Shown here: in pieces, positions 11,475 through 19,381 of the stretch
How positions within the stretch are numbered: the first letter of the stretch is position 1
How the letters are laid out: each line of letters starts with the position of its first letter
Source: an uncultured Bacilli bacterium
Lineage (GTDB): Bacteria; Bacillota_I; Bacilli_A; RF39; UBA660
Reading direction: 5' to 3'
Assembly (NCBI GenBank): GCA_958413985.1
Contig: CATYVZ010000004.1
Location: 1-64,000 of the forward strand
DNA: 64,000 nucleotides
Position numbers and translations under genes: made by a program
Notes under the pieces: model-generated
The model's database searches: none
Seen by the model: only the letters and a program-made list of their open reading frames with translations
Told to the model about the DNA's origin: nothing

Positions 11475-12830
11475 ATGAATGATACTATTGCTGCTATATC
11501 CACAGCATTAGGAGTTGGCGCTATTTCTATTATACGAGTTAGTGGTGACGATGCTCTTGATATAGTAAATAAAATAACTAAAGCAAAAAAGATTAAAAAG
11601 GTTAACAGTCATACAATTTATTATGACTTTATTGTCGACAATGACAAAATAATCGATGAAGTTTTAATTTCTGTTATGTTAGCTCCTAAAACTTTTACTA
11701 AGGAAAATGTTGTGGAAATAAATTGCCATGGTGGAATTGCTACGACAAATAAGATTTTAGAATTATTGTTAACTAATGGATGCCGTTTAGCGCAACCAGG
11801 TGAATTTACTAAAAGAGCTTTTTTAAATGGAAGAATTGATTTAATTGAAGCTGAAGGAATTATGAATTTAATAAATTCTAAAACGGAAACATCAAGAAAT
11901 TTAGCGCTCAATCAGGTCAGTGGTAAAACTTCAGAGTTAATTAAAAATTTAAGACAAAAAATTATTGAAATATTAGCTAATATTGCAGTTAATATCGATT
12001 ATCCTGAATATGAAGATATCGAAGAATTAACAATCGATAATTTAAGGACTAAAATAGTCGAAATTGAAAATGAAATCAAGCATATTCTTAAAAAAAGTGA
12101 GAATGGAAAAATTATCAAAGAAGGAATTAATGTTGCTTTAATTGGCCGTCCAAACGTTGGAAAAAGTAGCTTGTTAAACAATTTATTAGAAACTGATAAA
12201 GCCATAGTTACAGATATTGCTGGTACTACTAGAGATTGTGTCGAAGGAACAATAAATCTAGATGGAATCATCGTTAATATAACTGATACAGCTGGAATTA
12301 GACAGACTGATGACGTTATTGAAAGTATTGGTGTTACTAAAAGTATCGATTTAATTTCTAAAGCTAATTTGGTAATCTTATTATTAAATAACAATGAAAC
12401 CATTAAAGATGATGATTTAAATTTATTAGAAAAGATCAAAGATACTAATTATTTAATCGCTATCAACAAAACTGATCTTGAAAGTAAAATTAATATTGAT
12501 AAATTAGATCGCAATAAAATAGTATATATAAGTGCTTTAAATAATGAAGGAATTGATCAGTTAAAAGATAAAATCAAACAGATTTTTAATTTTGAGCAAA
12601 TTGAGACCGATGATTTAACTTATTTAACTAATGCAAGAGCTTTATCTTTGTTGCGCCAATCATTAAATTCAATAAATGATATCAAAATCGGTATTGAAAA
12701 AAATTTACCGATCGATATGCTTGAAATTGATTTAAAAAAGATATGGGAATTGTTAGGTAATATTATCGGTGAGACATATGAAGAAGAATTGCTTGATCAA
12801 TTATTTAGTCAATTTTGTTTAGGAAAGTAG
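11475..12830 (+). CDS. mnmE: tRNA modification GTPase MnmE
   Basis: With MnmG it makes the 5-carboxymethylaminomethyl group on U34 of certain tRNAs. 451 residues: N-terminal tetrahydrofolate-binding domain, helical domain, and an inserted G domain with G1 GRPNVGKSS (about 223-231), G3 DTAG and G4 NKTD. The C-terminus ends FCLGK, the variant of the CxGK motif whose cysteine is conserved. The ATG at 11475 is preferred because GGAGGA (11465-11470) lies just before it. A longer frame beginning at TTG 11463 would start on the ribosome site. mnmG follows. Confidence 0.96.
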   Translation: MNDTIAAISTALGVGAISIIRVSGDDALDIVNKITKAKKIKKVNSHTIYYDFIVDNDKIIDEVLISVMLAPKTFTKENVVEINCHGGIATTNKILELLLTNGCRLAQPGEFTKRAFLNGRIDLIEAEGIMNLINSKTETSRNLALNQVSGKTSELIKNLRQKIIEILANIAVNIDYPEYEDIEELTIDNLRTKIVEIENEIKHILKKSENGKIIKEGINVALIGRPNVGKSSLLNNLLETDKAIVTDIAGTTRDCVEGTINLDGIIVNITDTAGIRQTDDVIESIGVTKSIDLISKANLVILLLNNNETIKDDDLNLLEKIKDTNYLIAINKTDLESKINIDKLDRNKIVYISALNNEGIDQLKDKIKQIFNFEQIETDDLTYLTNARALSLLRQSLNSINDIKIGIEKNLPIDMLEIDLKKIWELLGNIIGETYEEELLDQLFSQFCLGK

Positions 12831-12838
12831 GTGAACTT

Positions 12839-14713
12839 ATGAATTATGATGTAATAGTTGTCGGTGGTGGTCATGCAGGTTGTGAAGCTGCTTTAGCGAC
12901 AGCTAAAAAAAACCACAAGACATTATTAATTACTGGTCGAATTGAAAACATTGCAACTATGCCTTGTAATCCTTCGATTGGCGGATCAGCAAAAGGGATC
13001 GTTGTTAGAGAAATAGATGCATTAGGTGGAATTATGGGTAAAATTGCCGATAGAAGCTTATTGCAGATTAAAATGTTAAATTATGCTAAAGGTCCCGCAG
13101 TTAAAGCCCTTCGTGCTCAAGCTGATAAAATAACTTATCCTAAAGAAATGTTAAAAGTTTTAAAAAATCAAACAAACCTTGAATTAAAAGAAGACATAGT
13201 CGAAGATTTAATCGTTGAAGATAACATAGTTAAAGGCATAATTACAGAAAATGGAACTAAAATATTTTCTAAAATAGTTATTTTAACGACAGGAACATAT
13301 TTAAAAGCTGATATTTTAGTAGGTAGTACTAGAAAAAGACAAGGTCCTAATGGCGAAAAACCAAGTAATCATTTAAGTGATAATTTAAAAAAATATGGTT
13401 TTAAAATTATAAGATTAAAAACTGGTACCCCACAACGTATTGCCAAAGACAGTATTGATTTTTCGAAAGCAAAAATTGAAGAAGGCGATAAAATTTATCA
13501 CACCTTTAGCTTTGATGATAAACCATATTATAAAATTGAACAACAGATTCCTTGTCATTTAATTTATACTACTAGTGAAACACATAAAATTATTTTGGAA
13601 AATTTAAATAAATCGAGTATGTATGGTGGTTTATCTGATGTTGAGGGAATAGGTCCTCGATATTGTCTGTCGATCGAAGATAAAATCGTTAGATTTAAAG
13701 ATAAAGAAAAACATCAACTATTTTTAGAACCAGAAAGTTTATATTACGACGATATATATCTACAAGGTTTTTCAACTAGTATGCCTGTTGATGTTCAAGA
13801 AAAAATGGTTCATAGTTTACCTGGTTTAGAACATGCTGTTATTAATAAGTATGCTTATGCTATTGAATATGATGCTATCTACCCTATTCAATTAAAAAGA
13901 AGTTTAGAAACGAAAATAATCGATAATCTTTTTACTGCTGGCCAGATTAATGGTACTAGTGGGTATGAAGAAGCAGCTTGTCAAGGTTTAATGGCCGGTA
14001 TTAATGCTAGTTTAAAATTAGAAGGTAAAGATCCATTAATTTTAAAAAGAAACGAAGCATATATTGGAGTTTTAATCGATGATTTAGTTACTAAAGGTGT
14101 TAAAGATCCTTATCGTTTATTAACGTCACGAGCAGAATATCGCTTGTTGTTAAGACATGATAATGCTGATTTACGCCTTAGAAAATATGGTTATGAGGTT
14201 GGTCTAATCGACGACCAAAGATATCAAAAATTACAAGATAAAATTACTAAAATTAATCAATTAAGCGTTAAACTAAAAAATACTAAATTAACTACCAAAG
14301 ATAATGATTTATTAGAAAAACTTGGAACGACTAGTATAAAAGATGGAATTAGTTTGTATGACTTTTTAAAAAGGCCAGAAATAACTTATGATCAATTACT
14401 TGCAAACAAACTATTAGATAATGATTACACTAAAGATATAGTTGAACAAGTAGAGTTAAATATAAAATATGAGGGATATATTGCCAAAGCGAAAAGAGAA
14501 GCTGAAAAGCTTATTGACTTGGAAAATAAAACTATTCCTGAAAATATAGATTATTCTAAAATCATTAACTTAGCTAGCGAAGCATGCCAAAAATTATCAG
14601 AAATTCGCCCAACTTCACTTGGTCAAGCTATGAGAATTAGCGGAGTCAATCCTTCAGATATTGCAATTTTGATGGTTTATTTAAAGAAAGAGTATAAAAA
14701 TGAACAAAGATAA
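12839..14713 (+). CDS. mnmG: tRNA uridine modification enzyme MnmG (GidA)
   Basis: FAD and NADH-dependent partner of MnmE. 624 residues. The N-terminal dinucleotide fold is VIVVGGGHAGCEAA; the family signatures CNPSIGGSAKGIVVREIDALGG and GTSGYEEAACQGL are intact. The start is ATG 12839 with TAGGTGAA before it; a longer TTG start at 12815 would fall inside mnmE and lacks a ribosome site. The 3' end overlaps rsmG by 14 bp. Confidence 0.97.
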   Translation: MNYDVIVVGGGHAGCEAALATAKKNHKTLLITGRIENIATMPCNPSIGGSAKGIVVREIDALGGIMGKIADRSLLQIKMLNYAKGPAVKALRAQADKITYPKEMLKVLKNQTNLELKEDIVEDLIVEDNIVKGIITENGTKIFSKIVILTTGTYLKADILVGSTRKRQGPNGEKPSNHLSDNLKKYGFKIIRLKTGTPQRIAKDSIDFSKAKIEEGDKIYHTFSFDDKPYYKIEQQIPCHLIYTTSETHKIILENLNKSSMYGGLSDVEGIGPRYCLSIEDKIVRFKDKEKHQLFLEPESLYYDDIYLQGFSTSMPVDVQEKMVHSLPGLEHAVINKYAYAIEYDAIYPIQLKRSLETKIIDNLFTAGQINGTSGYEEAACQGLMAGINASLKLEGKDPLILKRNEAYIGVLIDDLVTKGVKDPYRLLTSRAEYRLLLRHDNADLRLRKYGYEVGLIDDQRYQKLQDKITKINQLSVKLKNTKLTTKDNDLLEKLGTTSIKDGISLYDFLKRPEITYDQLLANKLLDNDYTKDIVEQVELNIKYEGYIAKAKREAEKLIDLENKTIPENIDYSKIINLASEACQKLSEIRPTSLGQAMRISGVNPSDIAILMVYLKKEYKNEQR

Positions 14714-15404
14714 ATTTATAGAAGAATTAGAAAAATTAAATATATCGATAACCGAAAGTCAATTTAATTTATTAGAGCAGTATTATCATCTTTTGATTGA
14801 CTGGAATAATAAAATTAATTTAACGACAATAGTTGATAAAGAAGCAGTTTATTTAAAACATTTTTATGATAGTTTAACCGTAGTTAAAGCTGTTAATTTA
14901 AATGGCGATATCAGTTTATGTGATGTTGGAACTGGCGCTGGATTTCCCGGAATAGTTTTAAAAATTTTATTTCCCAATTTGAAAATAACATTAATCGATT
15001 CCTTAAATAAAAGAATAAATTTTTTAAATGAAGTAATACAAAAATTAGGATTGACCGATATTAAAGCAATTCATGCTCGAGTTGAAGAATATGGTATAAG
15101 TAATAGAGAAAAATATGATTTAGTTATAGCCCGTGCAGTAGCGCCATTAAATATTTTATTAGAATATTGTATTCCTTTAACTAAAGTTGATGGATATTTT
15201 ATTGCTATGAAGGCCAATGTTGATAAAGAAATTGAAGTTAGTTCACAAGCTTTAGAAAAATTAGAAAGTAAAATTGCTGATGTATTTAGCTTTACTTTAC
15301 CGATCGAACAAAGTATGCGGACCATAATTACGATAAAAAAATTAGCAAAAACAGCTAAAAAATTTCCTAGGAAATATAGTGAAATAAAAAAAAGACCTTT
15401 ATAA
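14700..15404 (+). CDS. rsmG: 16S rRNA (guanine-N7) methyltransferase RsmG
   Basis: SAM-dependent methyltransferase for the 530-loop guanosine of 16S rRNA; loss gives low-level streptomycin resistance in other species. 234 residues, with the SAM motif LCDVGTGAGFPGIVLKI followed by LIDSLNKRINFL and the late motif ARAVAPL. It starts inside the end of mnmG. The gidA-gidB-parB-like order is the one seen in many Bacillota. Confidence 0.95.
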   Translation: MNKDKFIEELEKLNISITESQFNLLEQYYHLLIDWNNKINLTTIVDKEAVYLKHFYDSLTVVKAVNLNGDISLCDVGTGAGFPGIVLKILFPNLKITLIDSLNKRINFLNEVIQKLGLTDIKAIHARVEEYGISNREKYDLVIARAVAPLNILLEYCIPLTKVDGYFIAMKANVDKEIEVSSQALEKLESKIADVFSFTLPIEQSMRTIITIKKLAKTAKKFPRKYSEIKKRPL

Positions 15405-15408
15405 TTTT

Positions 15409-15440
15409 AAATGTATATATTTTTATGTATACATTTTTTT
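15409..15440 (+). terminator. Terminator after rsmG
   Basis: AAATGTATA (15409-15417) pairs with TATACATTT (15428-15436), followed by a T run. It separates mnmEG-rsmG from the parB-like gene. Confidence 0.75.
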
Positions 15441-15468
15441 AAATGATAGAAAGTTCATTTTTAATTTT

Positions 15469-15512
15469 ATTTCCCAAAACATCTTGCAATATTTCCCAAA
15501 ATATAGTATGAT
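15469..15512 (+). promoter_or_regulatory. Promoter of the parB-like gene with two ATTTCCCAAAA repeats
   Basis: TTGCAA (15484-15489) and TATGAT (15507-15512) with 17-bp spacing form a SigA-type promoter. ATTTCCCAAAA occurs at 15469-15479 and 15491-15501, exactly 22 bp (two turns) apart and bracketing the -35, which suggests a repressor or activator site. ATTTCCC is also the left half of the Noc-binding sequence of B. subtilis; this may be chance. Confidence 0.6.
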
Positions 15513-15546
15513 ATTTTTATAAAAGAATTAGGAAGGGGTTTTTTCT

Positions 15547-17454
15547 ATGCAAAATAACCAGAAAGCAGTGGTTGAATTAGATATCGATGATGTCTTACCT
15601 AATAGGTTTCAGCCCCGAATCAAATTTGATGAAAATTCAATTAACGAGTTAGCACTTTCAATTAAAAAATATGGAGTTATTCAACCGATAGTCGTTAGAA
15701 AAATCAGCGATAAATATGAGATAATTGCTGGTGAAAGACGATATAAAGCGAGTGTCATTGCTGGTAAAAAAACAATTCCTGCTATTATTTGTGAAATGAC
15801 CGATAAAGATAGTGTGGAAATAGCTTTAATTGAAAATGTTCAAAGAGAGGACTTAACACCTATTGAAAAGGCCATATCTTATAAGAAAATTTTAGATATG
15901 GGATATGTTAATCAAGAGGATTTAGCTCAAAAGGTTGGGAAATCTCAATCTTCTATTGCTAATACTTTAAGATTATTAAATTTAAGTGATGAAGTTCAAG
16001 AAGCATTATTAGAAAATAAAATATCTGAAAGACATGCTAGATCGTTATTGAAAATAAAAGATAATTATAAACAAGTACAAATGTTGAACAAAATTATAAA
16101 TGAAAGACTAACTGTTAGAAAAACTGATGAGGAGATAGATAAGATGTTAAATGATGATGTAAATAAAGAATTAGAAAATCAAGTTAATTTAGAATCTGAA
16201 CAAGTGGTTAAAATTCCGGATTTAATTGATCCGCCATCTTTTAATAGTAATGGAACAATGCCGGGTTTTATGGATATAGATAGAATTGAAGTCGAAGCAA
16301 AAGATATTATACCAGAGGAAAAACCTAAAGCAGATATCGATGATTTACTTAAAAAAGATACATTATTTAAAGAAGTAAAATCAGAAGATAATAAGGAGGA
16401 AGAAGCTATGTTGAATTCAGGTAAGTTCTTTAGATTTTTTGATTCTACGAATGATGAAAGCAGCGATAATCAATCATCTTTTGTAAATAATGATAGTTTT
16501 TTTAATAGTTTTAATCCATCTCAACCAGATAATTTTAATATATCAGATATCCCAACTGGTCCAGTAGCTCAAGAAGTATCAACAGCCCCAATTATGCCAG
16601 ACATTCCAAGTTATGAGCCACAAATGAATATTCCAAATAGTCCAGTGGCACCAGAAGTATCAACATCTCCAATTATGCCGGATATTCCAAGCTATGAACC
16701 ACAAATGAATATTCCAAGTAGTCCAGTAACTTCAGAAGTATCAACAGCCCCAATTATGCCAGACATTCCAAGTTATGAACCACAAATGAATATCCCAAGT
16801 AGTCCAGCAACACCAGAAGTATCAACAACTCCAATTATGCCAGACATTCCAAATTATGAACCACAAATGAATATTCCAAGTAGTTCAGCAACACCAGAAG
16901 TATCAACAACCCCAATTATGCCGGATATTCCAAGTTATGAACCACAAATAAATATCCCAAATAGTTCAGCAACACCAGAAGTATCGACATCTCCAATTGT
17001 GCCAGACATCCCAAGTTATGAACCACAAATGAATATCCCAAGTAGTCCAGCAACACCAGAAGTATCAACAACCCCAATTATGCCAGACATTCCAAGTTAT
17101 GAACCACAAATGAATATTCCAAGTAGTCCAGCAACACCAGAAGTATCAACAACTCCAATTATGCCGGATATTCCAAGCTATGAACCACAAATGGAAGCTA
17201 ATTCAGATATTTCGATAACTGATGAAGACTTATTAAGTGATACACAAAAGATTCCCGTTATTACAAATGATCAAATACAAGAAGAACAGAAACTTGGCGG
17301 TAATACTATAATTGCTACTGCTCCTAATTTAAAATTAGCTCTTAATACAGTAAGAGAATGTCAAAATACATTGGAAAAGTATGGTTTTATAGTCGATGTT
17401 GAAGAAATAGATTTTGAAGATTCTTATCAAGTAATTTTTAAAATAGAAAAATAA
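15547..17454 (+). CDS. ParB/Noc-like protein with long repeat region
   Basis: 635-residue protein in the position of Bacillus noc (after rsmG). Residues 1-200 are a ParB/Noc DNA clamp: the CTP-binding motif GERRYKA near 71-77, ENVQRED, and the helix-turn-helix QEDLAQKVGKSQSSIANTL. An acidic linker follows. Residues 335-550 are eight 27-residue repeats (IPxSPATPEVST.PIMPDIPSYEPQMN type), rich in Pro, Ser and Thr. The last 85 residues form a separate acidic domain, ending in a predicted helix (NLKLALNTVRECQNTLEKYG) and two strands, unlike the Spo0J dimerisation domain. Inside the linker a strong ribosome site precedes an in-frame ATG at 16408. The ParB part is certain. Whether it acts as Noc, a second ParB or something new is open. 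Confidence 0.85.
   Translation: MQNNQKAVVELDIDDVLPNRFQPRIKFDENSINELALSIKKYGVIQPIVVRKISDKYEIIAGERRYKASVIAGKKTIPAIICEMTDKDSVEIALIENVQREDLTPIEKAISYKKILDMGYVNQEDLAQKVGKSQSSIANTLRLLNLSDEVQEALLENKISERHARSLLKIKDNYKQVQMLNKIINERLTVRKTDEEIDKMLNDDVNKELENQVNLESEQVVKIPDLIDPPSFNSNGTMPGFMDIDRIEVEAKDIIPEEKPKADIDDLLKKDTLFKEVKSEDNKEEEAMLNSGKFFRFFDSTNDESSDNQSSFVNNDSFFNSFNPSQPDNFNISDIPTGPVAQEVSTAPIMPDIPSYEPQMNIPNSPVAPEVSTSPIMPDIPSYEPQMNIPSSPVTSEVSTAPIMPDIPSYEPQMNIPSSPATPEVSTTPIMPDIPNYEPQMNIPSSSATPEVSTTPIMPDIPSYEPQINIPNSSATPEVSTSPIVPDIPSYEPQMNIPSSPATPEVSTTPIMPDIPSYEPQMNIPSSPATPEVSTTPIMPDIPSYEPQMEANSDISITDEDLLSDTQKIPVITNDQIQEEQKLGGNTIIATAPNLKLALNTVRECQNTLEKYGFIVDVEEIDFEDSYQVIFKIEK
16393..16410 (+). promoter_or_regulatory. 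Internal Shine-Dalgarno and in-frame start in the parB-like gene
   Basis: AAGGAGG (16393-16399), eight bases, then ATG at 16408, in frame with the long gene. Translation here would give a second product of 348 residues with the repeats and C-terminal domain but no DNA-binding domain. The same bases encode NKEEEAM, so codon choice alone could produce part of the signal. Confidence 0.5.
16549..17196 (+). repeat. Eight 81-bp in-frame tandem repeats
   Basis: Eight consecutive 81-bp units encode 27-residue repeats, most differing at only a few bases. The period is a multiple of three, so slippage would change protein length without a frameshift. The first unit is the most divergent and the last changes its final Asn to Glu. 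Confidence 0.95.
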
Positions 17455-17457
17455 ACT

Positions 17458-17482
17458 AAAAAAATCACATTTGTGATTTTTT
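17458..17482. terminator. Bidirectional terminator between convergent genes
   Basis: AAAATCACA (17461-17469) pairs with TGTGATTTT (17472-17480). A and T runs on both sides let it stop the parB-like transcript and the opposing 17521-18087 transcript. Confidence 0.8.
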
Positions 17483-17520
17483 CTTTTTTAAAATTTCAAC
17501 TGCCCTATTTTATCGATAAT

Positions 17521-18087
17521 TTAATTTAAATATTTTTTAATTTGATTTTGATAATAATCTGTTGAAAAATCTTGATTATTTTCAGCTTCAACAATTAAAT
17601 CACTTGGGAATATTAAAGAGGCACAACTTACATTGCCACAGCTTTCTGGAGGTAATGTAGAACTATCATATTCATAATTACTATTACTTTTAATATTGAA
17701 TACTAATACTAATGGTCCTGCACTACCACTTGTAATATCCCATTGACCATTTTCTTTAATATAAGCACCATAAGTGGCTAAGACATATGCATAAATTTGA
17801 TTATTTTTGATTTCTGATCTTAAAGTTTTATGACCTTCAGCATATACTGAATCTTCAAATACAAAAAGTTCTTCATTGGCAATCTTAATAATAGCTTTAC
17901 TTATTTCAGTTTCTAGTGAACTCTCATTGATTTGTGTAATAGGTGTATCAGTATTATCGTTTTCTTTGTCATCTATAATCTCATTATCTTTGCTTACTTT
18001 ATCATAAACTAGATAACTACCTAAACCGATAACTAATAAAGATAACACTATTATTAAGATTAGTAATCCTGATTTTTTATTTTCCAT
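17521..18087 (-). CDS. Membrane-anchored extracellular protein of unknown function
   Basis: 188 residues. Residues 7-28 form one hydrophobic segment after MENKKS, with no lipobox and no obvious cleavage site, so it is probably an N-terminal anchor with the rest outside the cell. An Asp/Asn-rich linker (about 34-55) is followed by a compact domain of alternating strands and helices. Two cysteines close together (CGNVSC, about 149-154) may form a disulfide. GAGGGA precedes the ATG and a TATAAT (minus strand, 18122-18127) may be its promoter. No family recognised. Confidence 0.75.
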   Translation of the reverse strand: MENKKSGLLILIIVLSLLVIGLGSYLVYDKVSKDNEIIDDKENDNTDTPITQINESSLETEISKAIIKIANEELFVFEDSVYAEGHKTLRSEIKNNQIYAYVLATYGAYIKENGQWDITSGSAGPLVLVFNIKSNSNYEYDSSTLPPESCGNVSCASLIFPSDLIVEAENNQDFSTDYYQNQIKKYLN

Positions 18088-18187
18088 TTTCTCATTCCCT
18101 CCAAATATATTTCTTAATAAAATTATACCATATTTAAAAAAATTATTTGTATTATTTTATAAAAATATTAAAAAATAATAACATCGA

Positions 18188-19381
18188 TTATTTAAAATCA
18201 ATTTCTTGATAAACTAACTTTTTATATACGTTAACACCTGGTTGATTAAAAGGATCAACTTTTAATAAATAGCCACCCGTAGCAGCCGCAACTTCAAAAA
18301 ATTGAATAAGCATTCCGATATGATAAGCATCTAACTTATCACAAATAATTATATTACTTTCACAACCAACAGTAAAATGGGCTTTTGCCACTTTATTTAA
18401 AATGATTCGGTTAATATCATTTAAATTGTATTTATAAGGGAAATTTAAACTATTTTTATTATTAAAATCGATAATTGTTTCAAAAATAATTGGATTACCT
18501 TCTTGATAAAATTGACCTAAAGAATGAAGATCTTGTGTATTTAAACTAGAATTAGGTAAAATACCCTTTTTATTTTTCCCTTGCGTTTCACCGAATAATT
18601 GTTTTATCCATTCAGTAAAATATTTTAGCTTTGGTTCATAAATATTAAAGACTTCCACATATTTTTTCTTTTTATATAAAATATCTCGTATAATAGCATA
18701 TTTAAACGCTTCTTCTTTAGGAAAATTTTTAGCTCCTAATAAAAGGTCATCGATATTTATTCCTGCTACTGCGATAGGAAACAAACCAACACAAGTCAAA
18801 ACGGAAAAACGGCCACCGATTTGTTCGGGAACTTCAAAGGTGATAAAGTTATTTGTTTCAGCTATTTTTTTTAAGTAGCCGTCTTTAGAATTAGTAGTTA
18901 CGATAATTCTTTTTTTCAAATCGTCTTGACTGTATTTTTTTTGCATTTGTTCATAAAGTAAATCGAAAACAAATTTAGTCTCTAAAGTATTTCCAGATTT
19001 AGATACTACATTAATTACAGTATCTTTATTTTCCATATAGGCAACTAGCGAATCTATATATTCTTCAGATAATGAATTGCCAGCAAAAATTATTTCAGGT
19101 TTTTGGAAAGTAAAATAATTAGATAGAGCTTCGATCACAGCTTTAGCTCCCATATAGGATCCACCAATTCCTATCACGATAAATAAATCACAGGAATTTC
19201 GAATTTCTTGACTAATTTTTTTAATTCTATCAATATCATTCTTTGCGATACACTTGTTGATATCATACCAATCAAGCATATTTCCCCCTTTGTTTAAAAT
19301 TGTATCGATCTTATTAATTTTTTTATTATATTTTTTAAAATTTTTCAAAGTTTGATAAGTTTCAAAATCAAAATTAATCAT
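18188..19381 (-). CDS. pgi: Glucose-6-phosphate isomerase
   Basis: Interconverts glucose 6-phosphate and fructose 6-phosphate. 397 residues, shorter than the roughly 450 usual in Bacilli, yet all key blocks are present: GIGGSYMGAKAV, VSKSGNTLETKF (phosphate binding), EQIGGRFSVLT, NTQDLHSLGQ with the catalytic His, and DPFNQPGVNVYK near the end. The start overlaps the stop of the upstream giant glucan gene by 8 bp, so the two are translationally coupled. Confidence 0.95.
   Translation of the reverse strand: MINFDFETYQTLKNFKKYNKKINKIDTILNKGGNMLDWYDINKCIAKNDIDRIKKISQEIRNSCDLFIVIGIGGSYMGAKAVIEALSNYFTFQKPEIIFAGNSLSEEYIDSLVAYMENKDTVINVVSKSGNTLETKFVFDLLYEQMQKKYSQDDLKKRIIVTTNSKDGYLKKIAETNNFITFEVPEQIGGRFSVLTCVGLFPIAVAGINIDDLLLGAKNFPKEEAFKYAIIRDILYKKKKYVEVFNIYEPKLKYFTEWIKQLFGETQGKNKKGILPNSSLNTQDLHSLGQFYQEGNPIIFETIIDFNNKNSLNFPYKYNLNDINRIILNKVAKAHFTVGCESNIIICDKLDAYHIGMLIQFFEVAAATGGYLLKVDPFNQPGVNVYKKLVYQEIDFK

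Noticed and set aside
14938..14955. Noc-binding site in rsmG (ATTTCCCGGAATAG)
   Set aside because: Only the left half matches ATTTCCCGGGAAAT, and it encodes the conserved AGFPG motif.
15071..15325. Antisense ORF in rsmG and the many other long antisense or shifted frames across the window
   Set aside because: They lie fully within recognised genes, lack ribosome sites and show no family features.
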